Positions 1 to 6,960 of a stretch of DNA of 20,755 bases are shown one piece after another (position 1 is the stretch's first letter; the number at the start of each line of letters is the position of its first letter). The position numbers and the translations under genes are program-made. Under the pieces are notes generated by a model. It had not been told where the DNA came from. It ran no database searches and worked only from the letters and a program-made list of their open reading frames with translations. Source of the DNA: CAYTPE01 sp964439885 (lineage in GTDB: Bacteria; Patescibacteriota; Patescibacteriia; Magasanikbacterales; GWA2-37-8); assembly GCA_964439885.1 (NCBI GenBank), contig CAYTPE010000013.1, positions 1 through 20,755 of the forward strand, in the 5' to 3' direction.

Positions 1-356
1 GTCGTGAGACGTTATTCAAAAAACTTAAAGAAGAGCTCGATGCTCACGCCGAGGTGGAAGAGCGTATTTTCTACCCCACCGTGCGAGCCGCCAATCATGG
101 GAGCGCGGATCTCATCGCCATGTCGTATGATGATCACGCGGCGGTGAAGAAAATGCTCGCTGAACTCCTCACCATGGACAAAAATGATCCTGAATGGCGA
201 GCCAAACTGGAGACATTGGAGAGCGAAGTAAACGAACATGTCAAAACCGAAGAAGACGTGCTGCTCCCCCGCTCCGAAACGGTTCTTGGTCAAGAGAAAT
301 TAAAAGAGCTGGGTCGGGAAATTGTGGCGGCGAAAAGGAAATTGAAAGGAAAATAA
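1..356 (+). CDS. Hemerythrin HHE domain protein, 5' end cut off by the window
   Basis: The frame is open from base 3, so the true start lies upstream of the window; the GTG at 54 is internal. The visible 117 residues form the alpha-helical pattern of hemerythrin-like HHE proteins, which bind a non-haem diiron site and sense or carry oxygen, or handle iron or nitric oxide. Seen directly are DAHAEVEE followed by IFYP, then YDDHAAVKKML, then EHVKTEEDVLLP: the H-x3-E and H-x4-E spacings and the acidic/His ligands expected of the C-terminal half of the four-helix bundle. The first ligand His should lie just upstream of the window. It ends at a TAA inside the arm of a bidirectional terminator and converges on the lipoprotein gene. 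Function within this organism is not shown. Confidence 0.85.
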   Translation, partial: RETLFKKLKEELDAHAEVEERIFYPTVRAANHGSADLIAMSYDDHAAVKKMLAELLTMDKNDPEWRAKLETLESEVNEHVKTEEDVLLPRSETVLGQEKLKELGREIVAAKRKLKGK

Positions 357-384
357 AAATTGGCACGCAGCCAATTTTTATTTT
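350..384. terminator. Bidirectional rho-independent terminator between convergent genes
   Basis: A perfect 14-bp inverted repeat, AAAATAAAAATTGG (350-363) and CCAATTTTTATTTT (371-384), encloses a 7-base loop. Both strands end in a T-rich run, so it can serve the hemerythrin-like gene (+) and the lipoprotein gene (-). The stop codon of the first gene lies in the left arm. Confidence 0.8.
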
Positions 385-399
385 GTGTGGCTATTCGAT

Positions 400-993
400 T
401 TAGAACAATTTCATGGAATGAGCCATCTTGTCGAAGGTGTCGCGGTACGCGGCATAGGCAGCTGGCTTCGTCGCGGCTGTGAATACATATTCACGATGTT
501 TATAGACGAGAATTTCCAAAAAGAATACATAGTCTTTGCCGTCGATAGTTGAACCGTGGACTATACGCTTGGCCGGGATGCCATCGATTGTATCGTCGGC
601 ATATTCCATTTCTTTATACCCACTCCCACTCTGTAAGTCGGCATGCTCAATATCAACCATAGTAGCTAGATCGGTATCGTCATTTTTGAGTGGGTTGACC
701 ATCACCCGTACATTTTCGGAATAGGTGTCGGAAGCATTATCGTTGGGCGCAAATATTTTCACTGGATAATCGGGGTCGTCGGTTTTGAGCGTCCAGGTGC
801 CGGGGTACGAAATAGAAAAATCATTTTCTGTGCTTTCCACCGTTTTACCGTCGGTGAATGCAGGTGTGGTGGTGGCGCTGCTGTGGCGAGCAGCAGCATC
901 GTTGGTGTCGGTTGTTTCCGGTACGCACCCCGCACCAGCGAGGAGCACGGCTATGGAAGCAGCTGCCAACAAATATGTGTGTTTTAACGTCAT
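400..993 (-). CDS. Putative lipoprotein with PsbP/DUF1795-like domain
   Basis: A 197-residue secreted protein. The ATG at 993 is preferred over the upstream in-frame ATG at 1059 because it places a signal peptide (MTLKHTYLLAAASIAVLLAGAGC) at the extreme N-terminus. That peptide ends in a lipobox-like AGAGC, with Cys23 as the likely lipidated residue; position -3 is Gly, so the lipobox is imperfect. After a Ser/Thr/Asp-rich linker comes FSISYPGTWTL (about residues 60-70), the opening of PsbP-like/DUF1795 domains, and later a pattern of alternating strands. It resembles the 172-residue gene at 1423-1941 in layout (export signal, linker, F-S-x-x-Y-x-x-x-W), so the two are probably distant paralogues. 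No Shine-Dalgarno is visible. The ligand is unknown. Confidence 0.75.
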   Translation of the reverse strand: MTLKHTYLLAAASIAVLLAGAGCVPETTDTNDAAARHSSATTTPAFTDGKTVESTENDFSISYPGTWTLKTDDPDYPVKIFAPNDNASDTYSENVRVMVNPLKNDDTDLATMVDIEHADLQSGSGYKEMEYADDTIDGIPAKRIVHGSTIDGKDYVFFLEILVYKHREYVFTAATKPAAYAAYRDTFDKMAHSMKLF

Positions 994-1130
994 ATGACGA
1001 ACTGTGTGTATTAAATAAATAACCCTGTAACTATACACTATTTTTTTAGACCCGCACAAGATGCTGCGCGGTATTCATTAACAACCTGTAAATCGACTGA
1101 TTGATAGACATACGTACCTTTGCTGCGATT

Positions 1131-1385
1131 TTACTCCGCCTTACACCATACTCGAAAACCGGTAAGTTCATCGCCGGCTAATATAACCTTAAGTCCATTT
1201 CGTTCAAGTGTCCGTTGGTCAATTTGAGTATTTTCATTGCCTGCGGTCCATCGTACGCACACCCAGCCATCCTTACGCATTTGTGTTTCTTCGATGCTCA
1301 GAGCTGCTCCTGCTGTACTATCTTTAATATCGACGGGCTCATAGCCATGTGGCAATTCCCGCTGGGGTTGTAAGCTTTCGCTCAT
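1131..1385 (-). CDS. Small unknown protein, 84 residues
   Basis: Not recognised. The product is soluble and mildly acidic, has two cysteines and no signal peptide or membrane segment. The central part DGWVCVRWTAGNENTQ followed by ERNGLKVILAGDEL reads like a small beta-rich fold. It lies between the two exported PsbP-like proteins, 37 bp downstream of one and 137 bp upstream of the other on the same strand, so it may be co-transcribed. The ATG at 1385 is the only sensible start. That the frame is real is supported by its fit between neighbours and the absence of a better frame, not by homology. Confidence 0.6.
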   Translation of the reverse strand: MSESLQPQRELPHGYEPVDIKDSTAGAALSIEETQMRKDGWVCVRWTAGNENTQIDQRTLERNGLKVILAGDELTGFRVWCKAE

Positions 1386-1422
1386 ATTATGACTAATTAA
1401 AAGTAATTAAGATTTAAAATTT

Positions 1423-1941
1423 TTATTTTATCAACCGAAACGATGCAAGCATCGCGCCCGAGTCCGCATCCGCTCGATCGGCAAAGATAGTATAAAGGTT
1501 GCCGCCCGAAACCACAAATGTTTGCACCTCGGGACGATAGGGGTAGCTAAAATGATACTGCACCGCCCTTTGACCGTCAACCATCACAAACGCGGACGTG
1601 CTCGTGGCATACGCATCAACGTCAACCGCTAGATTGGGATGATACGTACGTACAAAATCATCGAGCGTCCCGGCAAATGGCTCAACTGACACTCCAGCCA
1701 CGCCCATGCCGCCCGGCTCGGTAGTAAAAATGACCTCATGTCCACTCGTCGCGCTTGTGTCCACCATCCAGTCGCTGCTATACGCTACAGAAAAATGATC
1801 ATCTTGGCTCGTGTACACACGCACTCCCGGTTGTGCCACTGTGCCAGCCGCCGACTTTGGCGCGTGCGCGGTTTCGCGCCAGGCAAAAAACAATACCGTA
1901 GCGAGAAAAATAATTGCAATGACAATAAAATATTTTTTCAT
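1423..1941 (-). CDS. Membrane-anchored or secreted PsbP-like protein
   Basis: A 172-residue protein. Residues 4-20 (YFIVIAIIFLATVLFFAW) form one hydrophobic helix after MKK, a signal anchor or an uncleaved signal peptide, since no clear cleavage or lipobox Cys follows. A short linker leads to HFSVAYSSDWMVD (about 49-61), matching the F-S-x-x-Y-x-x-x-W opening seen in the lipoprotein at 400-993, then DGQRAVQYHFSY and a final FRLIK strand. This suggests a PsbP/DUF1795-like extracytoplasmic domain. The gene starts 18 bp after the stop of the kinase gene, so the two are probably one transcript. The substrate is unknown. Confidence 0.75.
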   Translation of the reverse strand: MKKYFIVIAIIFLATVLFFAWRETAHAPKSAAGTVAQPGVRVYTSQDDHFSVAYSSDWMVDTSATSGHEVIFTTEPGGMGVAGVSVEPFAGTLDDFVRTYHPNLAVDVDAYATSTSAFVMVDGQRAVQYHFSYPYRPEVQTFVVSGGNLYTIFADRADADSGAMLASFRLIK

Positions 1942-1959
1942 GAGTGATGGGTAGCGTTT

Positions 1960-2823
1960 TTATATAAGACCTGCTCGCCGGGCTTTGAGGAGTGCGTACC
2001 CACGTCGCCATGATTCTTTCATTTTCTTCGTAACGCCATTATACAGAAAACTTAAACTTAAAAGAGCGTATCCTCTGAGAGCTCGATCTCGAAAATGTTT
2101 GTCTCTGGGCTTGTAATACTTAAGAACGGCGTCAAAAAATTCTATACCATACTCCGCCAGGCACCCGATATCTCGAGCCGGATCGGCAATCTGAATATCA
2201 CCGAAATCAATCACTCCCGCCACGGTTTTTTGTTTGGAAATGACCATATTATCATAGGTGAGATCCTGATGCGCTAGGGCTGGTTTGAAAGTATAATCCT
2301 GATCGTAGCGATTTAAAATATCAATCAAAACTTTGTAATCTTTTTCGCGCATCTTTTTTTTCAAAACAACTAGCTGCTGGCCATACCATTTTCGCGCTTC
2401 CGTGGTTGACCATGACGGATGGACACCGCACTTTTTGGCAATTGCTAATGGAAACGTATGCAACTCTGTGAGAAAACGCGCCAGTTGCTCAGCGATCACG
2501 TCTTTGTGCGTTTGAGAAAGTTTACTGAATTGTCGCGGTGTTAACGATGAACCTTGGATCATCGGATAGCCAGCGAAAGATGTATCCTTCGCTATATAAG
2601 TAAAGTGGGGTACGGGCAACGAAACACGTTTTACCAACTCAGGATTTATCTCGAGCTCTATTTTGAACTGTGGATTTTGCCGATCTTTGGGAAAACGAAA
2701 AACGATCTTATTGTCCAAAATTACCGCCACATTATCCCACCCATGAGTGAGCATTCGTGAATGTCGAAAAATAAGCTTAGGGAAATTTTCTTTTATCTTT
2801 CGAAGGAATATTTGTTTGTTCAT
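1960..2823 (-). CDS. Aminoglycoside phosphotransferase (APH)-family kinase
   Basis: A 287-residue protein of the APH/choline-kinase fold, which transfers phosphate from ATP to a small-molecule hydroxyl. Seen: a nucleotide-lobe start with FRFPKD (about 42-47), the catalytic loop LAHQDLTYDNMV with His185, Asp187 (presumed base) and Asn192, and the metal-binding VIDFGDI with Asp206, followed by DPARDIG. The pattern is closest to APH(2'')-like sequences, but environmental relatives often have other substrates, so resistance should not be assumed. The ATG at 2823 is chosen over the in-frame ATG at 2907 because a good promoter lies at 2834-2862 and the earlier start falls in the tRNA terminator. 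The start is then almost leaderless. Confidence 0.85.
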   Translation of the reverse strand: MNKQIFLRKIKENFPKLIFRHSRMLTHGWDNVAVILDNKIVFRFPKDRQNPQFKIELEINPELVKRVSLPVPHFTYIAKDTSFAGYPMIQGSSLTPRQFSKLSQTHKDVIAEQLARFLTELHTFPLAIAKKCGVHPSWSTTEARKWYGQQLVVLKKKMREKDYKVLIDILNRYDQDYTFKPALAHQDLTYDNMVISKQKTVAGVIDFGDIQIADPARDIGCLAEYGIEFFDAVLKYYKPRDKHFRDRALRGYALLSLSFLYNGVTKKMKESWRRGYALLKARRAGLI

Positions 2824-2833
2824 AATCAACGCT

Positions 2834-2862
2834 ATTGTACTTCTATGGTTCCCTTTTGGCAA
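2834..2862 (-). promoter_or_regulatory. Promoter of the APH-family gene; near-leaderless start
   Basis: On the minus strand TTGCCA (2857-2862), a 17-base spacer and TACAAT (2834-2839) match the sigma-70 consensus at 5 of 6 bases in each box. Initiation about 7 bases beyond the -10 falls near 2827, only about 4 bases before the ATG at 2823. Confidence 0.65.
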
Positions 2863-2888
2863 ACTTACTATGAAATTTAGGAGAAATA

Positions 2889-2917
2889 AAAAAGCGCCAT
2901 TTAACATGGTGCGCTTT
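2889..2917 (-). terminator. Terminator of tRNA-Glu
   Basis: On the minus strand AAAAGCG, a two-base bulge, CCAT, loop GTTAA, ATGG and CGCTTTT form a hairpin followed by more T residues. It begins a few bases after the 3' end of the tRNA and separates it from the APH-family gene. Confidence 0.75.
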
Positions 2918-2923
2918 TGTGAG

Positions 2924-2996
2924 TAGCCCGTACGGGAGTCGAACCCGTCTTACAAGATTGAGAATCTTATGTCCTAAACCGATAGACGAACGGGCC
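2924..2996 (-). tRNA. tRNA-Glu (anticodon CTC)
   Basis: The minus strand folds into a 73-nt cloverleaf. The acceptor stem GGCCCGT/ACGGGCT is closed by a G-U pair, the D stem is GTCT/GGAC, the anticodon stem TAAGA/TCTTG holds loop TTCTCAA, and the T stem ACGGG/CCCGT holds TTCGACT. The anticodon CTC is at 2960-2962 and reads GAG. The CCA end is not encoded, so it must be added after transcription. The discriminator base is A. Confidence 0.93.
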
Positions 2997-3003
2997 AGAG
3001 TTG

Positions 3004-3062
3004 AATGTCAAATTTCCAATTTCTAATTTTGGATTTTTTACATTTGAATTTGATTTGACATT
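3004..3062. repeat. AT-rich palindromic repeat upstream of tRNA-Glu
   Basis: A perfect 10-bp inverted repeat AATGTCAAAT (3004-3013) / ATTTGACATT (3053-3062) encloses TTTCCAATTTCTAATTTTGG-type sequence. The same words recur at the starts of sufB (11941-11985) and sufS (13397-13440), so this is a dispersed family. Here it lies in the 5' leader of the tRNA precursor. Confidence 0.6.
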
Positions 3063-3092
3063 TGTCATTTGGACTTTGGCATTGTGGCGGCT

Positions 3093-3120
3093 AGTATACA
3101 ACAAATACCCAAAAAGTCAA
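3093..3120 (-). promoter_or_regulatory. Promoter of tRNA-Glu, overlapping the methyltransferase stop
   Basis: On the minus strand TTGACT (3115-3120), a 16-base spacer and TATACT (3093-3098). The TGA stop of the methyltransferase gene (3117-3119) is inside the -35 box. A transcript would carry about 90 bases of AT-rich leader before the mature tRNA 5' end at 2996. Confidence 0.7.
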
Positions 3121-3650
3121 CCGCCCTTGTTTGCGGTTTCCTGCCCAATCGTATACACATATATCCCCTCTTCTTTGACTGCATACGCGTGATGCGGGGC
3201 GGAAAAGACATATGACACTATTTTACTACCCGACTTCATCTCGGTCCATAATTTTTCTTCTAGCTGGCGCATCGGCCGCTCCATGAGAAAGGTACATACA
3301 ACATCGGCTGTCTTCACATCCGCGGTATAGATGGATTGCCACTTCACCGTGACTTTTCCACGCAGGCCTTTGGCGAGAATCGCGAGGTTGGTCCAGAGCA
3401 CCAGAAACGGATTCAGCTCATACCCCACAGCCGTGGCGCCTTTTTTGGCGGCCAAAAAAAGAAGCCGCCCTGCGCCGGAGCCAAGATCGATCACTTTCAT
3501 TCCTGATTGAATCCCAGCCAGCTCCATCATTTTGATCGCTTGCTTGCGGTGTGTAGGCACAAAGGGTACACCGGCAATGACGGAGATGAGAGAGATGAAG
3601 ACGAAAATCGCACAAATGAGCGAGATGATGGTGTAGAGGTTGAGAAGCAT
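3117..3650 (-). CDS. Membrane-anchored SAM methyltransferase, FAM173/ATPSCKMT-like
   Basis: A 177-residue class I methyltransferase with an N-terminal membrane helix (about residues 5-27). Then come VPFVPTHRKQ (28-37), the SAM-binding motif I VIDLGSGAGRL (53-63) and VGYELNP (75-81). This order of membrane helix, P-(Y/F)-V-P-x4-Q, DLGSG-x-GR and GYELNP is, from memory, that of the FAM173 family. Its eukaryotic members ATPSCKMT and ANTKMT methylate lysines of ATP-synthase subunit c and the adenine nucleotide translocator. A protein-lysine target at the membrane is therefore an inference; the substrate is unproven. It follows murF on the same strand, separated by a repeat-containing 132-bp gap, and ends with a TGA inside the tRNA promoter. 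Confidence 0.8.
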   Translation of the reverse strand: MLLNLYTIISLICAIFVFISLISVIAGVPFVPTHRKQAIKMMELAGIQSGMKVIDLGSGAGRLLFLAAKKGATAVGYELNPFLVLWTNLAILAKGLRGKVTVKWQSIYTADVKTADVVCTFLMERPMRQLEEKLWTEMKSGSKIVSYVFSAPHHAYAVKEEGIYVYTIGQETANKGG

Positions 3651-3674
3651 ATTTAAAAACTCTAATTTCTAAAC

Positions 3675-3787
3675 CCTAAATCCTAAACAAGCATAAATGC
3701 ATAAATGGTGTAAACACAAAACGTTTTTTGGAAAACGCACGTTTTGATAATTTGAGGTTGTTTAGATTTTAGAACTTAGGATTTAGG
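3675..3787. repeat. MITE-like palindromic repeat between murF and the methyltransferase gene
   Basis: A perfect 12-bp inverted repeat, CCTAAATCCTAA (3675-3686) and TTAGGATTTAGG (3776-3787), has further inner symmetry CTAAACAA (3683-3690) / TTGTTTAG (3758-3765). The murF stop codon (3783-3785) is in the right arm, so the element has become the 3' end of that gene. Inside, CAAAACG (3717-3723) / CGTTTTG (3740-3746) forms another hairpin that could act as a weak terminator. Confidence 0.6.
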
Positions 3788-5075
3788 ATCTGGCGATCCA
3801 CTCCGGTGTCTGCCGCACAAGCAACTCAGCTGCTTTCTCTGGCTCCGCCATCACTTCTTTCACAATTTTTTCCATCCGACTCCCCTGCGAACCTTTGATA
3901 AGCGCCACAGCCCCTTCGGATAATTTTTCTTGCAAAAATCTACCCGCTTCAGGGCTCATGGAGAAACTCGCGATACGATGTTCATCCATACCCGCTTCTT
4001 TGGCGCCAAGCGCGGTGTGTTTGGAAGCTTCGCCCACAGTGATAAGATTGTCGATACCAAGCTCAGCTACCAAAAATCCAATTTCACGATGGAGCTGCTG
4101 CGTTTCGTCCCCCAGCTCGAGCATATCGCCGAGCACAGCGAATCGCTCTGCCGAATGGCTCGGAGTAATGGCGGCGAGTAGTTTGAGTGCCGCGCGGACG
4201 GCATCGGGGCTGGAGTTATAGGTATCATCGATAAGCATTGTATTTTTGATGCCGGCAATAAGGCTGAGATGCCCGGGAATAGGATTAATGGTAGTGAGGC
4301 GCTCCGCTGCCTGCACGAGGTGCACGCCGTAGTGAACACCAACGGCAATGGCAGCGGCGGCGGCACTCACAAATGGTTCGGCCACCACACCCGGCAAAAA
4401 TACCGGCACAATACTGCCGCCGTGCGACACTTTAAACCTGAGACCGCTTGGCCACCCAGTTTTTTCGTCTATCGTAATACCGACATCGCTCACCCGCACA
4501 TCCGCGCCGTCTTTGAAACCATACGTCATGATCGGTGCTTTGGTATAGGGGGTTTGATCCAGTACGAGTTGATAATCGGCATTGAGTATCGCAGTACCAT
4601 TTTTGGGCAGATGACTAATAATAACTCGTTTCTCTTGAGCGATTTTTTTTACGGATCCAAAAAATTCGGTATGCGCGTGGGCAATGGCGGTGAGTACACC
4701 CACCGTGCAGGGCGCGAGCGTAGTGAGATAACTGATGTCACCCGGCCGATCGGCACCCATTTCGAGTACCAAGATTTTTGGATACGCGGGATCTTTGTGT
4801 ACAAGCAATTTGAGTGCTCGCAAAAAAACACCTGCCCAGCCGAGCATTGAGCGCCCTGGTGATTTGTGTATACCAATGATAGTCAGCGGCGTGCCGATTT
4901 GGTTGTTGTAATTTTTTTCACTTTTACGCACGGAAAAGCTCCCGGCGAGAACCGTGTAAATAAAATCTTTAGCGGACGTTTTACCCACCGAACCGGTGAT
5001 ACCAATAACTTCAGGAGAATATTTTTTAAGTATTCTTTGAGAAAAAAATTTGAGGAGAAAATGTAAAAGTTTCAT
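3783..5075 (-). CDS. murF: UDP-N-acetylmuramoyl-tripeptide:D-Ala-D-Ala ligase, short form
   Basis: MurF adds D-Ala-D-Ala to UDP-MurNAc-tripeptide in the cytoplasm, the last soluble step of peptidoglycan precursor synthesis. The 430-residue product has the Mur-ligase P-loop GITGSVGKTS (25-34) almost at the N-terminus, then YNNQIGTPLTI, LEMGADRPGDI, AHTEFFGS, and the MurF-type DDTYNSSPDAVRAAL. The usual N-terminal UDP-binding domain of about 80-100 residues is replaced by a 24-residue hydrophobic/basic helix (MKLLHFLLKFFSQRILKKYS). A shortened form like this may be usual in CPR. It lies 45 bp after the PBP gene, as in a small cell-wall cluster. The ATG at 5075 has no Shine-Dalgarno. MurF is chosen over MurC, D or E because of the SSPDAVRAAL region and cluster position. 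Confidence 0.87.
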   Translation of the reverse strand: MKLLHFLLKFFSQRILKKYSPEVIGITGSVGKTSAKDFIYTVLAGSFSVRKSEKNYNNQIGTPLTIIGIHKSPGRSMLGWAGVFLRALKLLVHKDPAYPKILVLEMGADRPGDISYLTTLAPCTVGVLTAIAHAHTEFFGSVKKIAQEKRVIISHLPKNGTAILNADYQLVLDQTPYTKAPIMTYGFKDGADVRVSDVGITIDEKTGWPSGLRFKVSHGGSIVPVFLPGVVAEPFVSAAAAAIAVGVHYGVHLVQAAERLTTINPIPGHLSLIAGIKNTMLIDDTYNSSPDAVRAALKLLAAITPSHSAERFAVLGDMLELGDETQQLHREIGFLVAELGIDNLITVGEASKHTALGAKEAGMDEHRIASFSMSPEAGRFLQEKLSEGAVALIKGSQGSRMEKIVKEVMAEPEKAAELLVRQTPEWIARS

Positions 5076-5120
5076 ACGTTGAAAATTGTTTCGGATTTCG
5101 AGTTTAGGATTTTTTATTTA

Positions 5121-6860
5121 TTATGGTCTATCTCCCGGCACTCCATAATACTGAAGGGTAAATTGCATCACGTCTTTGAATACCGGCATGGCGGTGAGTT
5201 CGGCCCAGGGTTGGTTGGGTTCTTCATACTTCACGAGCATGACGTACTGCGGGTTCGTGGCCGGCGCAAAACCGATAAACGTATGGTTGGTACGAGTATC
5301 GCTATATTTGCCGTGGTCGGCAATCTGCGCGGTACCGGTTTTACCTGCCACGTAGTAATGATCGATTTGAGCTTTGTGGTAATGTCTTTCAATCACCGAC
5401 GTGAGCATACCATCGAGTAGTTTGGCGGCATGCGCCGAAAAAACCTGGGCTACCACGGTTGGTTTGGTAGTTTCTTTTGTACCGTCGGGGTGTCGTACTT
5501 CTTGCACAATAAAAGGTTTGAGGAGTGTACCACCATTCGCGATAGCTGCATAGGCGGCCACCAATTGAATAGGGGTGGCTGTAAGACCTTGGCCGAACGA
5601 ACCATTGGCACCAAAAATATCACCTTTGCGCGCGAGTGAGGAAATGTCGCCGACAGATTCGGCGGCTAATTCTATTCCTGTTTTTTTACCAAAACCAAAC
5701 TTTTTTACGTATTGTTCAAATTTATCTGGCCCTATTTTTTGCTCTACCCATGCCGCGCCCGTGTTGAGCGATTTTTCGAGTACCTGCGTCATGGTTTGCA
5801 TACCCCAACATCTGCCTTCGGCATTGTGTATCTCATGACCATTCAATTTGATAGAGCATGGGTCAGTGTAGGTTGTTTCAGGCGTAACGAGCCCAAGATC
5901 CAAGCCCGCTGCCATGGTAATAGATTTGAATACTGAACCAGGTTCATAGGGTCCAAAAACGGCTGTGTTGTTGAAAGCGCGAATATCAGCTACTTTGGAA
6001 TAATTGTTGGGGTCAAAATCCGGCAGACTGCACATAGCCACGATGGCGCCAGTCTGCGCGTTCATCAGTATCAAGGCGCCGCTCTTGGCCGCGTATTCTT
6101 CCATTCCTTGCCGCAAGCGCTCACACGCTTTGAACTCCACCGCGCGATCGATAGTGAGCAGTATGTCCGACCCATTGGTGGACGGCGCGAACGTGCGATT
6201 GGCAAGTGTAATCCAGCTACCGAGCGCGCCCCGCTCCCCCATTTGAAATCCGCCCGTGCCGGCAAGCTCCTTCTGCCAGAAACTCTCCGCGCCATACTTC
6301 CCTACGAGCGAGCCATTGTCGTCGATCGCCGAGAAGCCCACTACCGGAGCACCTATATTTTGCTCGGGGTAAAAACGATACTCTTGTGAACCAAAATAGA
6401 TACCTTTCATCTTTTGCGCTTTGATCGCATCGACAATATCGTCATCAACTTTTTTCTCAATGACAGCGTATACACTCTTTGGCTGTGATAGTTTGCTTAT
6501 GAGTGCTCCCTTCTGCTCTACCGAGTAATTAAAAAGATTTGACAAGAATGTCGCGTCGGTCAAAACTTCGGCGGGTGGAATCTCTTTGGGAACAGCATAC
6601 AAAAGCGCGTATTCACGATTGACGGCTGCTGGGTATTCGGTGCCGCTGCGCGTATCTTGAAATAAAATTTTACCGCGTTCCGGGTGGATTTTCTCGGCAA
6701 ATTCATGCGCGTTGAGGGCGAAGGTGGCGTAATAGTTATGCTGGAAAATCTGCAGTGTGGCGAGGCGCACCAAAATCCACCCCGCAAGGAGCAGAAAAAA
6801 AATGGCGATGTGGGATAGCCGATTTTTATCGACAACACTGGCAGCGGGGCGACGGAACAT
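5121..6860 (-). CDS. ftsI: Penicillin-binding protein, FtsI/PBP2-type transpeptidase
   Basis: A class B PBP of 579 residues that cross-links peptidoglycan outside the membrane, most likely at division. Seen: a cytoplasmic tail, one membrane helix (about 19-39), the pedestal domain starting at HPERGKIL (59-66), and a transpeptidase domain from about 235 to the end. The catalytic boxes are SVFK (Ser309, Lys312), SLN (364-366) and KTGT (507-510). Length is normal for the family and there is no C-terminal PASTA domain. Cys335 and Cys351 flank the approach to the SLN box and could form a disulfide. It is transcribed from a promoter at 6885-6913 with murF next. FtsI is preferred to the elongation PBP2 because of the murF neighbour, but the two are hard to separate by eye. 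Confidence 0.88.
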   Translation of the reverse strand: MFRRPAASVVDKNRLSHIAIFFLLLAGWILVRLATLQIFQHNYYATFALNAHEFAEKIHPERGKILFQDTRSGTEYPAAVNREYALLYAVPKEIPPAEVLTDATFLSNLFNYSVEQKGALISKLSQPKSVYAVIEKKVDDDIVDAIKAQKMKGIYFGSQEYRFYPEQNIGAPVVGFSAIDDNGSLVGKYGAESFWQKELAGTGGFQMGERGALGSWITLANRTFAPSTNGSDILLTIDRAVEFKACERLRQGMEEYAAKSGALILMNAQTGAIVAMCSLPDFDPNNYSKVADIRAFNNTAVFGPYEPGSVFKSITMAAGLDLGLVTPETTYTDPCSIKLNGHEIHNAEGRCWGMQTMTQVLEKSLNTGAAWVEQKIGPDKFEQYVKKFGFGKKTGIELAAESVGDISSLARKGDIFGANGSFGQGLTATPIQLVAAYAAIANGGTLLKPFIVQEVRHPDGTKETTKPTVVAQVFSAHAAKLLDGMLTSVIERHYHKAQIDHYYVAGKTGTAQIADHGKYSDTRTNHTFIGFAPATNPQYVMLVKYEEPNQPWAELTAMPVFKDVMQFTLQYYGVPGDRP

Positions 6861-6884
6861 ACGGCATATTTACGAGTGAGAGAT

Positions 6885-6913
6885 ATTATACAATTTTTTT
6901 GCTATCAATACAA
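6885..6913 (-). promoter_or_regulatory. Promoter of the ftsI-murF unit
   Basis: On the minus strand a perfect -10 TATAAT (6885-6890) lies 17 bases from a weak -35 TTGTAT (6908-6913). The -35 is also the T-tract directly after the terminator stem of the upstream gene. Predicted leader to the ATG at 6860 is about 18 bases, with no Shine-Dalgarno. Confidence 0.65.
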
Positions 6914-6935
6914 AAGACCGCTCCTGCGCGGTCTT
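6912..6935 (-). terminator. Terminator of the zinc-knuckle protein gene
   Basis: Stem AAGACCGC (6914-6921) / GCGGTCTT (6928-6935) with a 6-base loop; on the minus strand it is followed by TTTGTATT. It lies 25 bases after the stop of the gene ending at 6961. Confidence 0.75.
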
Positions 6936-6960
6936 ACGTTAATTAATCCGTCAAAAATTA

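Noticed and set aside
4269..4850. Long plus-strand open frame (193 residues) opposite murF
   Set aside because: It is fully antisense to the well-supported MurF frame, with no recognisable motif; its openness follows from murF codon bias.
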